From NCBI GenBank assembly GCA_951230915.1, contig OX579639.1, positions 14,570,001-14,634,000 of the forward strand: DNA of 64,000 nucleotides, written 5' to 3'. Under the pieces are notes generated by a model. That model saw nothing but the letters and a program-made list of their open reading frames with translations. It was not told the DNA's origin and did not search any database. This DNA is from Antitrichia curtipendula (lineage: Eukaryota > Streptophyta > Bryopsida > Hypnales > Leucodontaceae). Both the position numbers and the translations under genes were made by a program. Shown here one piece after another: positions 1 to 11,420 of this stretch (its first letter is position 1; every line of letters begins with the position of its first letter).

Positions 1-520
1 CTCTTCTGTTGACGAGTGTCCTAGTTGTGATTAATTGAAGAGTGAGCTCTGCTGTCGTAATGTAATGTTAGTTTAGGTTTCGCTTCAAGCTTTTTGACTT
101 TGTTTTCGCGAGGTGGTTGTGCGTTTGGTCGCTACGTTCTAGCAGTATTGTGCGGGTCTGCCCCGGCTGGTGCAGCATCGATGACTGCTGTACTCTCTTT
201 CTCGAGCTTTAAAGTTTAAAGCTTTGTTACAGGCCTTTTTTTCCTTTTTTTTTCTGTGCAGGCGTTTCCTGGGTGGCCGAAAGTGAGAGGTCCTGGTCCT
301 GGTAAGTTTTCATGCACAATAGCCTTGACTCAGGGTTTCCGAGACTAGCATGTTCTAGGTTGCTGAGTAGTGACGACGTCCTGAACCTGGAAAGAAAATC
401 TTTGTAAAATTGTTATTAATCATATTAATCCATATTGATTAAAAAAAAAAATTAAAAAAAAAAAATTACTTAAGAAAGCAGTTAATACAAATGAAGCAAA
501 CTTGAGACTGAGAAGAGAAA

Positions 521-538
521 TAAATAAATAAATAAATA

Positions 539-591
<53 letters not shown>
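521..591. repeat. TAAA and AT microsatellites
   Basis: A run of about six TAAA units is followed immediately by roughly 24 AT dinucleotides (about 544-591). It is a plain simple-sequence repeat, likely length-polymorphic and prone to miscounting in assembly. Confidence 0.95.
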
Positions 592-595
<4 letters not shown>

Positions 596-2119
596 GGAAA
601 TTAATTCTTTACTTTCTATTGAAATAAATCAATAAATGAATTATTGAGAGTGGGGTGATGCACATGTTTGCCTTTTCTGATTCACTGGTTCAGATTCAAA
701 CTCCATCACTTGAACAGTTCATATGTCGACAAACTACCATGCCAATGCAAGTCTCACGGTTTAGGGCTAATTCTTTATCTTCTTCTGACCTCGGGATTTC
801 ATCATCGATCTACTGGAATGTTGGTGCTCTATCTTGCTCTTGCGCACTTGAAATAGTCGGATTCAACTTGACGGGATTTGGAATTTGTCTTGCTTCTCTA
901 AAAGCTCATCACTGACTCAGAGAATTTGCTAAATGTCAGCCAAATATTAAGCTGAGGGGAACAGTTATTTCTGTCTCTAATGTGTCGATTTCGGTCTCTG
1001 CAGGATCAAGCAATGTATGTCCGGCTTGCTCTCTTAAAAAAAATTCACCATGCTCTTACGGATTGGTCACTGAATCCAAAGTATGCTATTGTGTACGCAC
1101 TTTGTGAACTCGTGAACCCAAGAGCGTGCTGTGCGGTAGTAGGGAAGGTCGCTGTCCGGGTTTTGAAACTGTCCGATAAATGGCAGGTTTATTCTAGTGC
1201 CATTATTGGCAGTCCTGACCACAGTTACTCCACCATCGTGCCAGTCTCCCGATTGGCCCCTCCTCTGACGACGCCAATTGTCTCCCCCCAAACCCCAGCC
1301 TCTCCAGTGAGTAATTCTTTCCCATCAGCATCTGTTTAGCATCTGTTGGTTGGCGGTTTTTGAGCTATGGCGTCTCCGAAGTGACTCCCTATGAGGATAA
1401 GATAAGGCAGTGTTCTCATACATGCGACGTTGTTCTAGGCTGTGGAGTACTTCTGTGCTGTGTCATTTCGTCGCTGGAGAGTGTCTTACGAGCGAGAGAG
1501 ACGACCCTAGGTGCCCTTGGGTGCTCACGATCATGAGATGTGCGCACTGAAAATGTGTTTGCGTGTGAGTCTGAGCGTGGTCTCTGCATTAGAGATCTTC
1601 AGATTTGGTGGGGTTTTGTTAGCAATGGAACAAGCATGGCTGTAGATTTTTATGCTTCTAAGCGTCCATGGATGGGAGAGATTAAGAACATGGAACGGCA
1701 CACTGATGAGCAGGCGGGGTCTCATTCGTAAGTCCCGTCGTACATGTCTTGATGTATTTTCAGAAGCATTTAGAGTTTCAGGACTTTCGATGGATCCTCA
1801 GCACGTCGGAAACATTGTCAAAATTATGAGTGAGGAAGCTTCATGCGTGTTAAAGAAGCATGGGATAGGTAACTCCATGAGAGATAAGTCTTGGACAATT
1901 CTGTTGTAATCCTTTCTCTTGTTTAGCATGTTGAATTGTTGTGTTTTTGATGAGTTAATAAGAGCGTAGCATGCATTAGAACGAAATCCCGGCACCTTGG
2001 AATCGAATCACCATTATATTCTAGATAACCTTGGAAAGAAGGATTACAATATAATTGTCCAAGAGCTCAAAACTTATCTGGTTGCCTGGTAGCATGATCT
2101 TGGTTGCGTTATGTATGAG

Positions 2120-2365
2120 AGTCCTTACCCGTTGAAAAACCAACGAGAATAGTAGTTAACCGTAGTCAACAGGAGTAACCCATAGTCTTGCCAAAAGTCA
2201 ACCACAGTCGACCATAGTCAATAGTGATTAACCGATAGTAGTTAATCAATATTCAACTGTAGTCAACAGTAGTTAATCAATAGTGAATCATAGTCAACAG
2301 CAGTTACTCATAGTCTTGCCAATGATATCAATACTTTAGTTAACCATTGTCAACAACACATGTGT
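2120..2365. repeat. Degenerate GTCAAC-rich repeat (W-box-like cores)
   Basis: Loosely repeated units of the form AGTCAACAGTAGTTAATC recur about eight times. Each carries GTCAA, the reverse complement of the TTGAC core bound by WRKY transcription factors. The cluster is about 2.2-2.4 kb upstream of an immune-receptor gene, which makes a regulatory role thinkable, but the same pattern could arise simply from a decayed tandem repeat. Confidence 0.4.
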
Positions 2366-4576
2366 CAAATTTATTTCTCTGCTAGATATGATGGTTTGGA
2401 CTCTGCTCTACTATCTCTAATGCTGAAGAATGTTTGGATGATCCTGATGGCAATGTTGATTTGAGTTCCATGTCTAAGAATCTACACTTCTTATGTTTCA
2501 CTTCGCAAACTTGGGTCTCCTAAGTTTTGCACCAACATGTTCCAAGTGAGGGATGCTTGTTCATTATGCATGCTGGCTGATTCTTTGAAACACCCTCAGT
2601 GATTATCCTGACTTTGAAGTTTTCCATTTCCTTGGAAAGATAGTAGACAAATGTAGATTCTAAATGTCCTGTTAATATTCTCAACCACTGATACTAGATT
2701 AGGTCTGGATCTGTGCTGGAAGGATGAAAATGATAACAGAGTGGAATGAGAGGCAACCTTCATGCAAGTGATGTATGTTCTCCCAGCTTGATAACCCTCT
2801 CACTTCCTGTTTCAATATTTCATTTTGTTGATTGTGCATTTGTCTCGGCATTTGTGCAGCACGACGGACAGGAGACAATGACTTTCTCTCATCTCAATAG
2901 CTCTGCGGAAGGCAAAGTAAGAGAAGATGCACCACCGTTTTCATTAACTGTCAATTTTGCATCTTTCAAAGATGTAAACAGGCATTCCAACTGTTTAACA
3001 AATGAGAAGATGGATCTTGAATTTTGCACGAACTCACTGAGAGGGAATTTCTGTTGGGTGATGAAAATGGAAAATTTAGCAAGAAAATCTCCTTGTTTTT
3101 GGATAAAATTGTTGAAAACCTCCCAAAACTTGATATCACTGGATTGGGTCTAGGTAGCACTTGAACAAGCATGTTTTCAGCAAGATTTAGGGTGTTGTTT
3201 TGGGATATTGTGTGATCGAATTTTGCATCTTGGAAGTGTTGTTGTAGGTGTTCCTAGTCTCGGTAGGTTGAGTGTTTGGCGCCTGTGTTGCGAGTAGGTT
3301 TAGTAGCCAACAACATGCTCTACTTGAGTTGCACTTCATTACTTTTGTGTCAATGTTCTATAGAAGGTTGTCAATAGAGGGTTGATGCTTTTTGATAGGT
3401 GAATTTGTTGAATACAATATGTCTTGACATTGAGTCCCACAACATGTGGTGATCAGTTGCCAATTTGTGGAAGGATTTGGCTTAGCAAATGAATGGTTGC
3501 ATTGCTATAGGAATGAGTTACTTGCCAAGTGATCTTTGATGGGGATTGAGATTGGAAGTACTTGTAAGGTAAGAAAACTCCTAAAATTCTCTTTATCAAG
3601 CATTGTATTTATAATTTTTTCAAAATATATGGCATTGCATTTCATTGGGTGAATGTTTGTTAGATTAAGTATAGTATGTGGTATATAAGGTGTATAACAT
3701 AGAATGATGCAACATTTATCTAAATGATTGTTTTTGTTGCATAGGTTTAGTGAAAAAGGACTATAGTAATGGTCCAATGGTAGTCATTCCTATGTAAGAC
3801 AATTTTAGTTAGCATATACTAGGTGGAGGAATAGACTTGAACTCTTCCAAAGGTGATATGCTTTATCTTGCAATTGCCTTGAAATTTATAGTTTTCTTCT
3901 TCCAAATGCATATGAACGTTGAATGTAGCTCTAGCTAAAGTAAATAAATAAAACAATGTTGAATGAACACACATGTACTAATAGCATTTAAACATCTTTA
4001 ATGTGATGATAGAAATAGACCTCTTTAAATGGGTTCATGGCTTGATGTCTCTAATGGTGCTAATATTATAATGGAAGACAAGGACTGTAAACATCTTTAA
4101 TGTGATGATAGAAATGGACCTCTTTGTCATAGTTTAAAATGTGAAATCCATGGTCCATTGTTGTGTATTTTCAAATTTCAATCATCATCTAGTACAGTTC
4201 TTTGTAGAAAATTTCTAACTACATTGTCCTACATGTATTTCTCTAAGGTTCTTTTAGGAGTTGATATACATCATAAAACTGTTTTGCACTATTTACAAAT
4301 TATAACTTTAGATTATGCCATGGGCTCCTAGAAGTTGATGAAAATGTGGTATCCTTTAAGTTTCTTTATTTTTGTATGCTACTAGGTATATGTAGGAATT
4401 ACTTGCTTGCTTTGATATGACTCTCTATATGGTATAATTTTTAATGTATTAGTTATTTAATATCCATTGGGGACCTTCCTACATTTCTAGGTTCAAATGT
4501 TATTTTCTAACTACTTTCTTTGGATTTTTTTTGCAGCTCTTGTAGAATTTAGAAGTCAATCTATTCATTGATTGAA

Positions 4577-7500
4577 ATGGAGTTCTTTTTGATGTTGATG
4601 GCTAGCTTCTTCGCAATGGCAATCTTTTGGAAATGCATGGGTATTGCGTGGTCTACTTGGTGAGTATAAATGTTATTTAGTAAGTGTTGGCAACTGAAAA
4701 TTGCATGTTAGAATTCAGTATTGTTCAAACTCCTAAGTTCTTTGTATAGATTTTTATTTGATTTACTTGAGACTTGAGAAACACTTGATGGACATGGAAG
4801 CATCTACAAAGATGAAAGTTGTACAACCAATCTTATGTCATGGATTTATGTGTATGATTGAACTAAAAATTATATATCTTAATTTCAATTGATAGGCAAT
4901 TCTATTAATAATGTTCAATGAAGTTTTAGTTTTAGAACATGCTTGATGGAATTATTCAATAGCATTGGGTGAAGGTTTCTTACAAGTGCAAGCTAGTCGT
5001 TTTATTAAGACTACATATTTAATTATTTGTAGGAAAGACAAGGATGTCTTACAAGTGCAAAGTGAGTATTGTAAAAGACTATACAGTGATATGGCAAGAC
5101 TTGAGAAATGCTTGAAGGACATGGAAGCATCTACAAAGATGGAAGTCTTGAATAAAAATCAATGTGTACATCTTTTTGGCAAGCTTATACGAGCTATGAA
5201 GGGGATTGACAAAATGTTGTCAAGTGCTACTAAGGACCTCAAGTTCCAATCTATTTTTGAAGAATTGTGTTATCTTCAGAAGAAAGTAGAGGTTGTAGGA
5301 AAGAATTGCATTGAACAAGATCGATGGTGTCATTCAGCTATATTTCAACTTCAAAACAAAGAAACTTTTCGTGAGTTGCTTTTGGATTTGAAGTGTTGTT
5401 ATGATACAACATGTGATGTGTACTTATTCCACCATCCAATCCTTTCAAACAATATTTTACCTATTCAGTTTGATGCAGCTATCTATGGTCAAGTCCTTGA
5501 AGATGAACAATTATTAAAGAAGAGACTTGAATTTGCATTTCAAGAAGAGAAGTCAAAGGATTATGAAATAGTAAAACATCTATTGTTGAGGCTTCGAAAT
5601 TTGGATCGAGTAGGTGGTGGGGACTTGGATGCGTTGGAAGTTCCAAATGATTTCAAGACACCAGAACTAATTGGTTCTATAGGTGTAGGAGTGCACAAAT
5701 CCAATTGGTTGGGCCTTCCATGTGCTACCAAAGTGTTAAAAAAGGATTCAAAATTTATAATTAGTTCTCAAAAAGAGCCTGGTATCTTGGCAGGCTTAAG
5801 CCATCCTAATCTCGTTCAATTTGTTGCTTGTGGGACTAATGAAAAGATGAAAGATAAGATTGTTGAGGAGGATGTTGAGGAGGATGAAATGGTTGAGATG
5901 CATTTGGTAATGGAGCTTATGGAATCAAACTTGTCTACCATATTGAAGAATGAAAAGAGGAACCTTAAACCTTTGTCCTATCATGTTGCAATTGACATCA
6001 TGCACCAAATTGCTAAGGGTGTGTATTACCTTCATGACATGCAAGTTGCTCATCTTGACTTGAAACCCGCTAATGTGTTGGTAAGTTCAATATCTATGGA
6101 GGATTTGGATCCTTGTCACATATTCAAGGTGACCGATTATGGAACTTCTCAATTTGAGGTTTGTAGCAATCCCAAGCCTCTGAAGTCTCTACAGCCATTA
6201 AAGTCTCCAATTGGAACACCAAGGTATATGTCCCCTGAAATGATCAAGGGGAGTAACACTTCATTGTATCGGTTTCAAGCTGATGTATGGTCATTTGCCA
6301 TGATATGTTCAGAGATTCTATCAGGACAAGTTCCATTTTCTACTTTGAAAACAAAAGATTTTTATAATCAAATTTCAGGTAGGGATGGTATGGACAATAA
6401 AGGCTTGCGACCAGATCTACCCATCAATTGTGAGGAACTCACCAACTTAATTGAAGAATGTTGGTCTCCAAACCCTCTTTTACGGCCATCATTTTTTGAA
6501 ATTTGTGGAAGACTCACAAGTTTAAAGAAGTCATTTTTGAAGGGAACATATTCATGCAAGATGGTTCCAAAGTATGGTTCACCTTGCACCTTAGAAAATT
6601 CCAAGTCCACCATGGATCATGCACCAAAGGTATGAAATTGCAAAAGTAAAAAACTCATTTAGTTACATTTGCTTTCAATAATTTGTGTTGGAACTTTGCA
6701 TTCATGGTTTGAAGTTTAGTGTTATATTTTTATATGAAAATGATTTTGTGAATATGACTTTTGTATTTGTGTAGAAGGTTGAACCAATTGAACCTCCAAA
6801 AGAAATTTTGATTGATTTGGGACTTCAATTATCTAAAGCCAAACGGCTTTTGAAGATGAATTATATAGGCATTGTGGGCATGGGTGGAATTGGCAAGACC
6901 ACATTAGCAAAGGCTCTATTTCATGACGCAAAAGTGAATTCCTCATATCGTGCATCATGTTTTGTTGAACAATCCAAAAACTATCAAAGTTCATATGAAA
7001 TATTGTGCGAGGTATTACCAAAACTTGGATATGATACAAAACCGAAGGATTTTGGAGATGCCCAAGAAATGATGAAAAAACTCTTGGTTGAAAAGAAGGT
7101 TCTCTTGATATTAGATGATGTCAAGGATGAAACTCAAGTAAATGATATTGTACCTGTTGACTTTGTTCGAGCTAGCAAAGGTACTACAATCATTCTTACC
7201 ACACGCAATTGGAGTACTTTAGAATCATTTGTCGGTGTTGATGGAAAATTGGACGTTGAATTGCTGGATGAAAAAGCATCAACAACACTTTTTACCAATC
7301 ACCTTTTTTGGAGTATAGCTCATCTGTCACCAGATTTTGAGGACTTGCGCAAGCGTGTTGTAAAAGCTTGCAATGGCTTGCCTTTGAGCTTGAAAGTGAT
7401 GGGTGCATTTCTTCGTGGTAAAAAGAGGTTGCGAAGTTGGGAGCGAGCATTACAAAGGATGGCAAGAGGAAAAAATTTGGATGGTGATGAAGAAATTTGG

Positions 7501-10500
7501 AACACTTTGAAAATTAGTTATGACGGATTGAAAGATGGTGTTGAAAAGAGGATGTTTTTGGACGTTGCTTGTTTCTTTTGTCGAGATGTATATCCATCTG
7601 GCATATCGAAAGAGACCATCTTGTCATTGTGGTTCAAAGATGGTATTCTACCAATGGCTGAGTTGCAAAGATTGATTGACATGTCATTGTTGAAGCTGAA
7701 TGAAAATGGTGACATTTTAGAAATGCATGACCAACTACGTGATATGGGTCGAATGATTGCCGGGGCTACAAGAGTTTGGAAAGCGTCCATGATACCAGAG
7801 GGTGGATTTACAAGCAAGGTAATATTTCAATAGTATATGTGTGCAATTGTATATGAATAATATGCTTTGTTGTATACATTGAATGTAGTTAATGAACATT
7901 CAAATCCACTTTATTTTACAAAACATGAGTTTTGAAATTTGTAAAAAAAATCAATCATCTACTATATGAAAATGTAATACATTCTAATCTACATTTTCTC
8001 AATGTAGGATGCTGAGGTCCTTGAAGGCATTTCTTGGCAAGAGACTATGCACCATCAATTCCCTTTGGTTAAACAAGACCAAAGTTTTGATTTTGCAAAA
8101 CTTCGTGTCTTGATTTTGGTGAGTGCTTTGGGTACATCCAAAACACAGGTTGACAACTTCGGCTTCCTATTACGAATGGCTTTACAATGTTCTCAATTAG
8201 AAGCAATTATAATCGAAAACTCTCCAACTTGGATTAGATCAACACAAACACTTTCATCAAATGTTTCGTTTATTCTACAAAAGCAGATATCAGATCTCTG
8301 TGGTAATTGTGCATCTCTAAAGATTCTAGATCTACCAGGGCTAGGATTCCTCACACAATTACCAAACAAACTTGCATCAAGTAATATCCTATTGCGACTA
8401 AATCTTAGTCATTGTTTGAACTTGGGGACATTATCAAAGAAACTAGAGAGTATGTCTTCATTGACCACTCTAGATTTGAAAGGGTGTTCAAGCTTGGCGG
8501 CCTTGCCAAAGGAAGTGGGGAACTTGTCTTCATTAACCACTCTAGATTTGAAAGGGTGTTCAAGCTTGGCGGCCTTGCCAAAAGATGTGGGGAACTTGTC
8601 TTCATTGACGACTCTACGTTTGTATGACTGTTCAAGCTTGGCGGCCTTGCCAAAGGAAGTGGGGAACTTGTCTTCATTGACCACTTTAGATTTGACTAGG
8701 TGTTCAAAAATTGCGGCCTTGCCAAAAGAAGTGGGGAACTTGTCTTCATTGACCACTCTAGATTTGAAAGGGTGTTCAAGCTTGGCAGCCTTGCCAAAGG
8801 AAGTGGGGAACTTGTCTTCATTGACCAAACTAGATTTGAAGGGGTGTTCAAGCTTGGCTGCCTTGCCAAAAGAAGTAGGGAACTTGTCTTTGTTGACCAC
8901 TCTATATTTGAAAGGGTGTTCTAGCTTGGCAGCCTTGCCAAAAGAAGTGGGGAACTTCTCTTTATTGACCACTTTAGATTTGGATGGGTGTTCAAGCTTG
9001 GCAGCCTTGCCGAAGGAAGTGGGGAACTTGTCTTCATTGACTACTCTATATTTGTATGACTGTTCAAGCTTGGTAGCCTTACCAAAGGAAGTGGAGAACT
9101 TGTCTTCATTGACCACTCTATATTTGAAAGGATGTTCAAGCTTGGCAGCCTTGCCAGAGGAAGTGGGGAACTTGTCTTTATTGACCACTCTACGTTTGTA
9201 TGGCTGTTCAAGCTTGGCAGCCTTGCCAAAGGAAGTCGGGAACTTGTCTTCATTGACCACTCTAGATTTGGATGGGTGTTCAAGATTGGTGGCCTTGCCA
9301 AAGGAAGTGGGGAACTTGTCTTCATTGACCACTCTATATTTGTATAACTGTTCAAGCTTGGCAGCCTTACCAAAGGAAGTGGGGAATTTGTCTTCATTGA
9401 CCACTCTATATTTGATTAGGTGTTCAAGCTTGGCGGCCTTGCCAGAGGACGTGGGGAACTTGTCTTTATTGACCACTCTATACTTGATTAGGTGTTCAAG
9501 CTTCGCAGCCTTGCCAAAGAAAGTGGGGAACTTGTCTTCATTGACCACTCTAGATTTGAAAGAGTGTTCAAGCTTGGCAACCTTGCCAAAGGAAGTGGGG
9601 AAGTTGTCTTCATTGAACACTCTACGATTGTATGACTGTTCAAGCTTGGCAGTCTTGCCAAAAGAAGTGGGGAACTTGTCTTCATTGACCACTCTAGATT
9701 TGAAAGGGTGTTCAAGCTTGACGGCCTTGATAAAGGAAGTGGGGAACTTGTCTTCATTGACTTCACTATATTTAAAAGGGTGTTCAAGCTTGGCGGCCTT
9801 GCCAAAGGAAGTCGGGAACTTGTCTTCATTGACCACTCTACTTTTGGATGGGTGTTCAAGCTTGGCGGCCTTGCCAAAAGAAGTGGGGAACTTGTCTTCA
9901 TTGACCATTCTAGATTTGGATGGGTGTTCAAGCTTGGCAGCCTTGCCAAAGGAAGTGGGGACCTTGTCTTCATTGACCACTCTACATTTGTATGACTGTT
10001 CAAGCTTGGCGGCCTTGCCAAAGGAAGTGGGGAACTTGTCTTCATTGACCACACTATATTTAAAAGGGTGTTCAAATTTGGCGGCCTTGCCAAAGGAAGT
10101 GGGGAACTTGTCTTCATTGACCACTCTAGATTTGGATGGGTGTTCAAGCTTGGTAGCCTTGCCAGAGGAAGTGGGGAACTTGTCTTCATTGACCACTCTA
10201 GATTTGGATGGGTGTTCAAGCTTGGCGGCCTTGCCAGAGGAATTGGGGACCTTGTCTTCATTGACCACTTTATATTTGTATGACTGTTCAAGCTTGGCAG
10301 CCTTGCCAAAGGAAGTAGGCAACTTGTCTTTATTGACCACTCTACGTTTGTATGACTGTTCAAGCTTGGCAGCCTTGCCAAAAGAAGTGGGGAACTTTTC
10401 TTTATTGACTACTTTAGATTTGGATGGGTGTTCAAGTTTGGCGGCCTTGCCAAAGGAAGTAGGGAACTTGTCTTCATTGACCACTCTATATTTGATTAGG

Positions 10501-10890
10501 TGTTCAAGATTGGCGACCTTGCCAAAGGAAGTGGGGAACTTGTCTTCATTGACCACTCTTGATTTGACTGGGTGTTCAAGCTTGGCGGCCTTGCCAAAGG
10601 AAGTGGGGAACTTGTCTTTATTGACCACTCTATATTTGACTAGGTGCTCAAGTTTGGTGGCTTTGCCAAAGGAAGTGGGGACCTTGTCTTTATTGATTAC
10701 TTTAGATTTGGATGGGTGTTCAAGCTTGGCGGCCTTGCCAAAGGAAGTGGGGAACTTGTCTTCACTGACCACTCTAGATTTGGACGGGTGTTCAAGTCTA
10801 GCAGCCTTGCCAAAGGAAGTGGAGAAGTTGTCTGCATTGACAACATTGATTTGGATGGGTGTTCAAGCTTGGCGGCCTTGCCAAAGGTAG
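4577..10890 (+). CDS. Kinase - NB-ARC - LRR immune receptor, 3' end disrupted
   Basis: This is a plant NLR-type receptor in which a protein kinase replaces the usual TIR or coiled-coil domain; such fusions are known in mosses. Exons, inferred from GT-AG signals with matching phases, are 4577-4659, 5033-6629, 6775-7818 and 8008-10890, giving about 1,868 residues. Residues 1-28 are hydrophobic (signal anchor or membrane helix). Residues about 30-210 are helical. The kinase (about 240-515) has a degenerate glycine loop, the K of ATKVLKK, HLD instead of HRD near 365, DYG near 395 and SPE near 427. NB-ARC shows GMGGIGKTT (about 595), LLILDDV, GTTIILTTR, GLPL, a TNL-like LDVACFF and MHD (about 877). 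From about 1058 there are 33 LRRs. A missing base near 10845 shifts the last repeats, and a transposon end starts at 10941, so the native C-terminus is gone. The domains before the frameshift are open and could still be expressed. Confidence 0.85.
4766..4822 (+). repeat. Duplicated exon fragment inside intron 1
   Basis: About 55 bases here, inside the first intron of the receptor gene, closely match the exon-2 segment at about 5098-5152; both contain GGACATGGAAGCATCTACAA. The intronic copy is followed by unrelated sequence. It looks like a local tandem duplication of the start of exon 2, one copy of which is now intronic. Confidence 0.75.
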
Positions 10891-10930
10891 TGGGGAACTT
10901 GGTTCTGTTGTCAACTTTATATTTGGATGG
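8455..10930 (+). repeat. 72-bp tandem array encoding 24-residue LRRs
   Basis: Thirty-three intact 72-base units plus a frameshifted last one encode the consensus LTTLDLKGCSSLAALPKEVG. Units differ mainly at the two or three residues after the beta-strand leucines (DLKG, YLYD, DLDG, RLYD, YLIR), the solvent-exposed positions expected to contact ligand. The very high identity implies recent expansion by unequal crossing-over or gene conversion. The array has no stops on the opposite strand, so it creates a long spurious antisense open frame. Confidence 0.95.
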
Positions 10931-10940
10931 GTGGTCGAGC

Positions 10941-11020
10941 CAGCGGTGCTAGTATGTGAGTGGGGAGTGGCGAGCGGTGAGCGGGAAGCATGAAATGATG
11001 AGCGGGGAGCGTAGGTTTAG
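10941..11020 (+). mobile_element. Left terminus of a Mutator-like element cutting the LRR gene
   Basis: LRR-coding sequence stops at 10940 and is followed by CAGCGGTGCTAGTATGTGAG and several further GTGAGC/GAGCGG hexamers. This is the same terminal design as the complete elements at 17121 and 23203 (CAACGGTGCTAG, CAACGACGCTAG). The nine bases before it, TGGTCGAGC, would be the target duplication. No matching right end joined to that 9-mer and the rest of the LRR was found, so the element either extends beyond the window or has lost its partner end. Confidence 0.7.
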
Positions 11021-11380
11021 GTACAAAATTTCAAATATCAAATAAAATTGGGGAAAAAAATGGATGAAATTTATCCCAACATTGGGTGAAATTGCAAATA
11101 AAATAGGATGAATGTTTCATTTTGTTCCAAAAATGGGATTTAAAAATTGGGATAAGAATGAAAGAAAAATGACATTCATGGGTCGAAAAAAGTGGGGATG
11201 AATGTAGATGAAAGTTGGATGAAAGTAGATGAATAAATGGATGAAAGTAGATGAGTAAATGGATGAAAGTATTTGAACTAATGAATGAAAGTAGATAGAA
11301 AATGGATGAAAGTATATAGAAAAATAGTTGATAGTATATGAAAAACTTGTTGGTTTAGGGTTTTTATGGGGGTAATTTGG

Positions 11381-11420
11381 CAGGGTTGCTAGCGTGTGAG
11401 CTTGTAAGCAGGAAAAAAAA
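11381..11420 (+). mobile_element. Second left terminus of the same element family
   Basis: CAGGGTTGCTAGCGTGTGAG followed by CTTGTAAGC closely resembles the inverted right end of the outer element (CAGGGTTGCTATTTTGTGAG, CCTACAAGC). It is the better candidate for the left end of the element carrying methyltransferase copy C. Its coding region stops at 12833, about 1.45 kb away, compared with 0.75 and 1.06 kb in the other two elements. A matching right end was not found in the window. Confidence 0.55.

Larger units (their letters stand above)
1..4576. other. Intergenic spacer upstream of the receptor gene
   Basis: I see no convincing gene here. Short open frames (for example near 2746-3153) have no recognisable domain, repeat or neighbour support. 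The stretch is AT-rich, with microsatellites around 521-591, a degenerate GTCAA-rich repeat near 2120-2365, and a direct repeat in which a segment of roughly 45 bases at about 3988 recurs near 4090 (both contain CATCTTTAATGTGATGATAG). A pyrimidine-rich tract ending in GCAG at about 4537, 40 bases before the receptor ATG, could be the acceptor of a 5'-UTR intron, so the true promoter may lie further upstream. Confidence 0.5.

Noticed and set aside
655..3172. Several 60-135 codon frames upstream of the receptor
   Set aside because: No recognisable motif, overlapping frames on both strands and no splice-consistent extension; treated as intergenic.
8409..10772. A 787-residue open frame antisense to the LRR array, and several shorter ones in other frames
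   Set aside because: The 72-bp unit happens to lack stops in these frames, so repetition alone keeps them open. The plus-strand frame has clear LRR consensus and continuity with NB-ARC.
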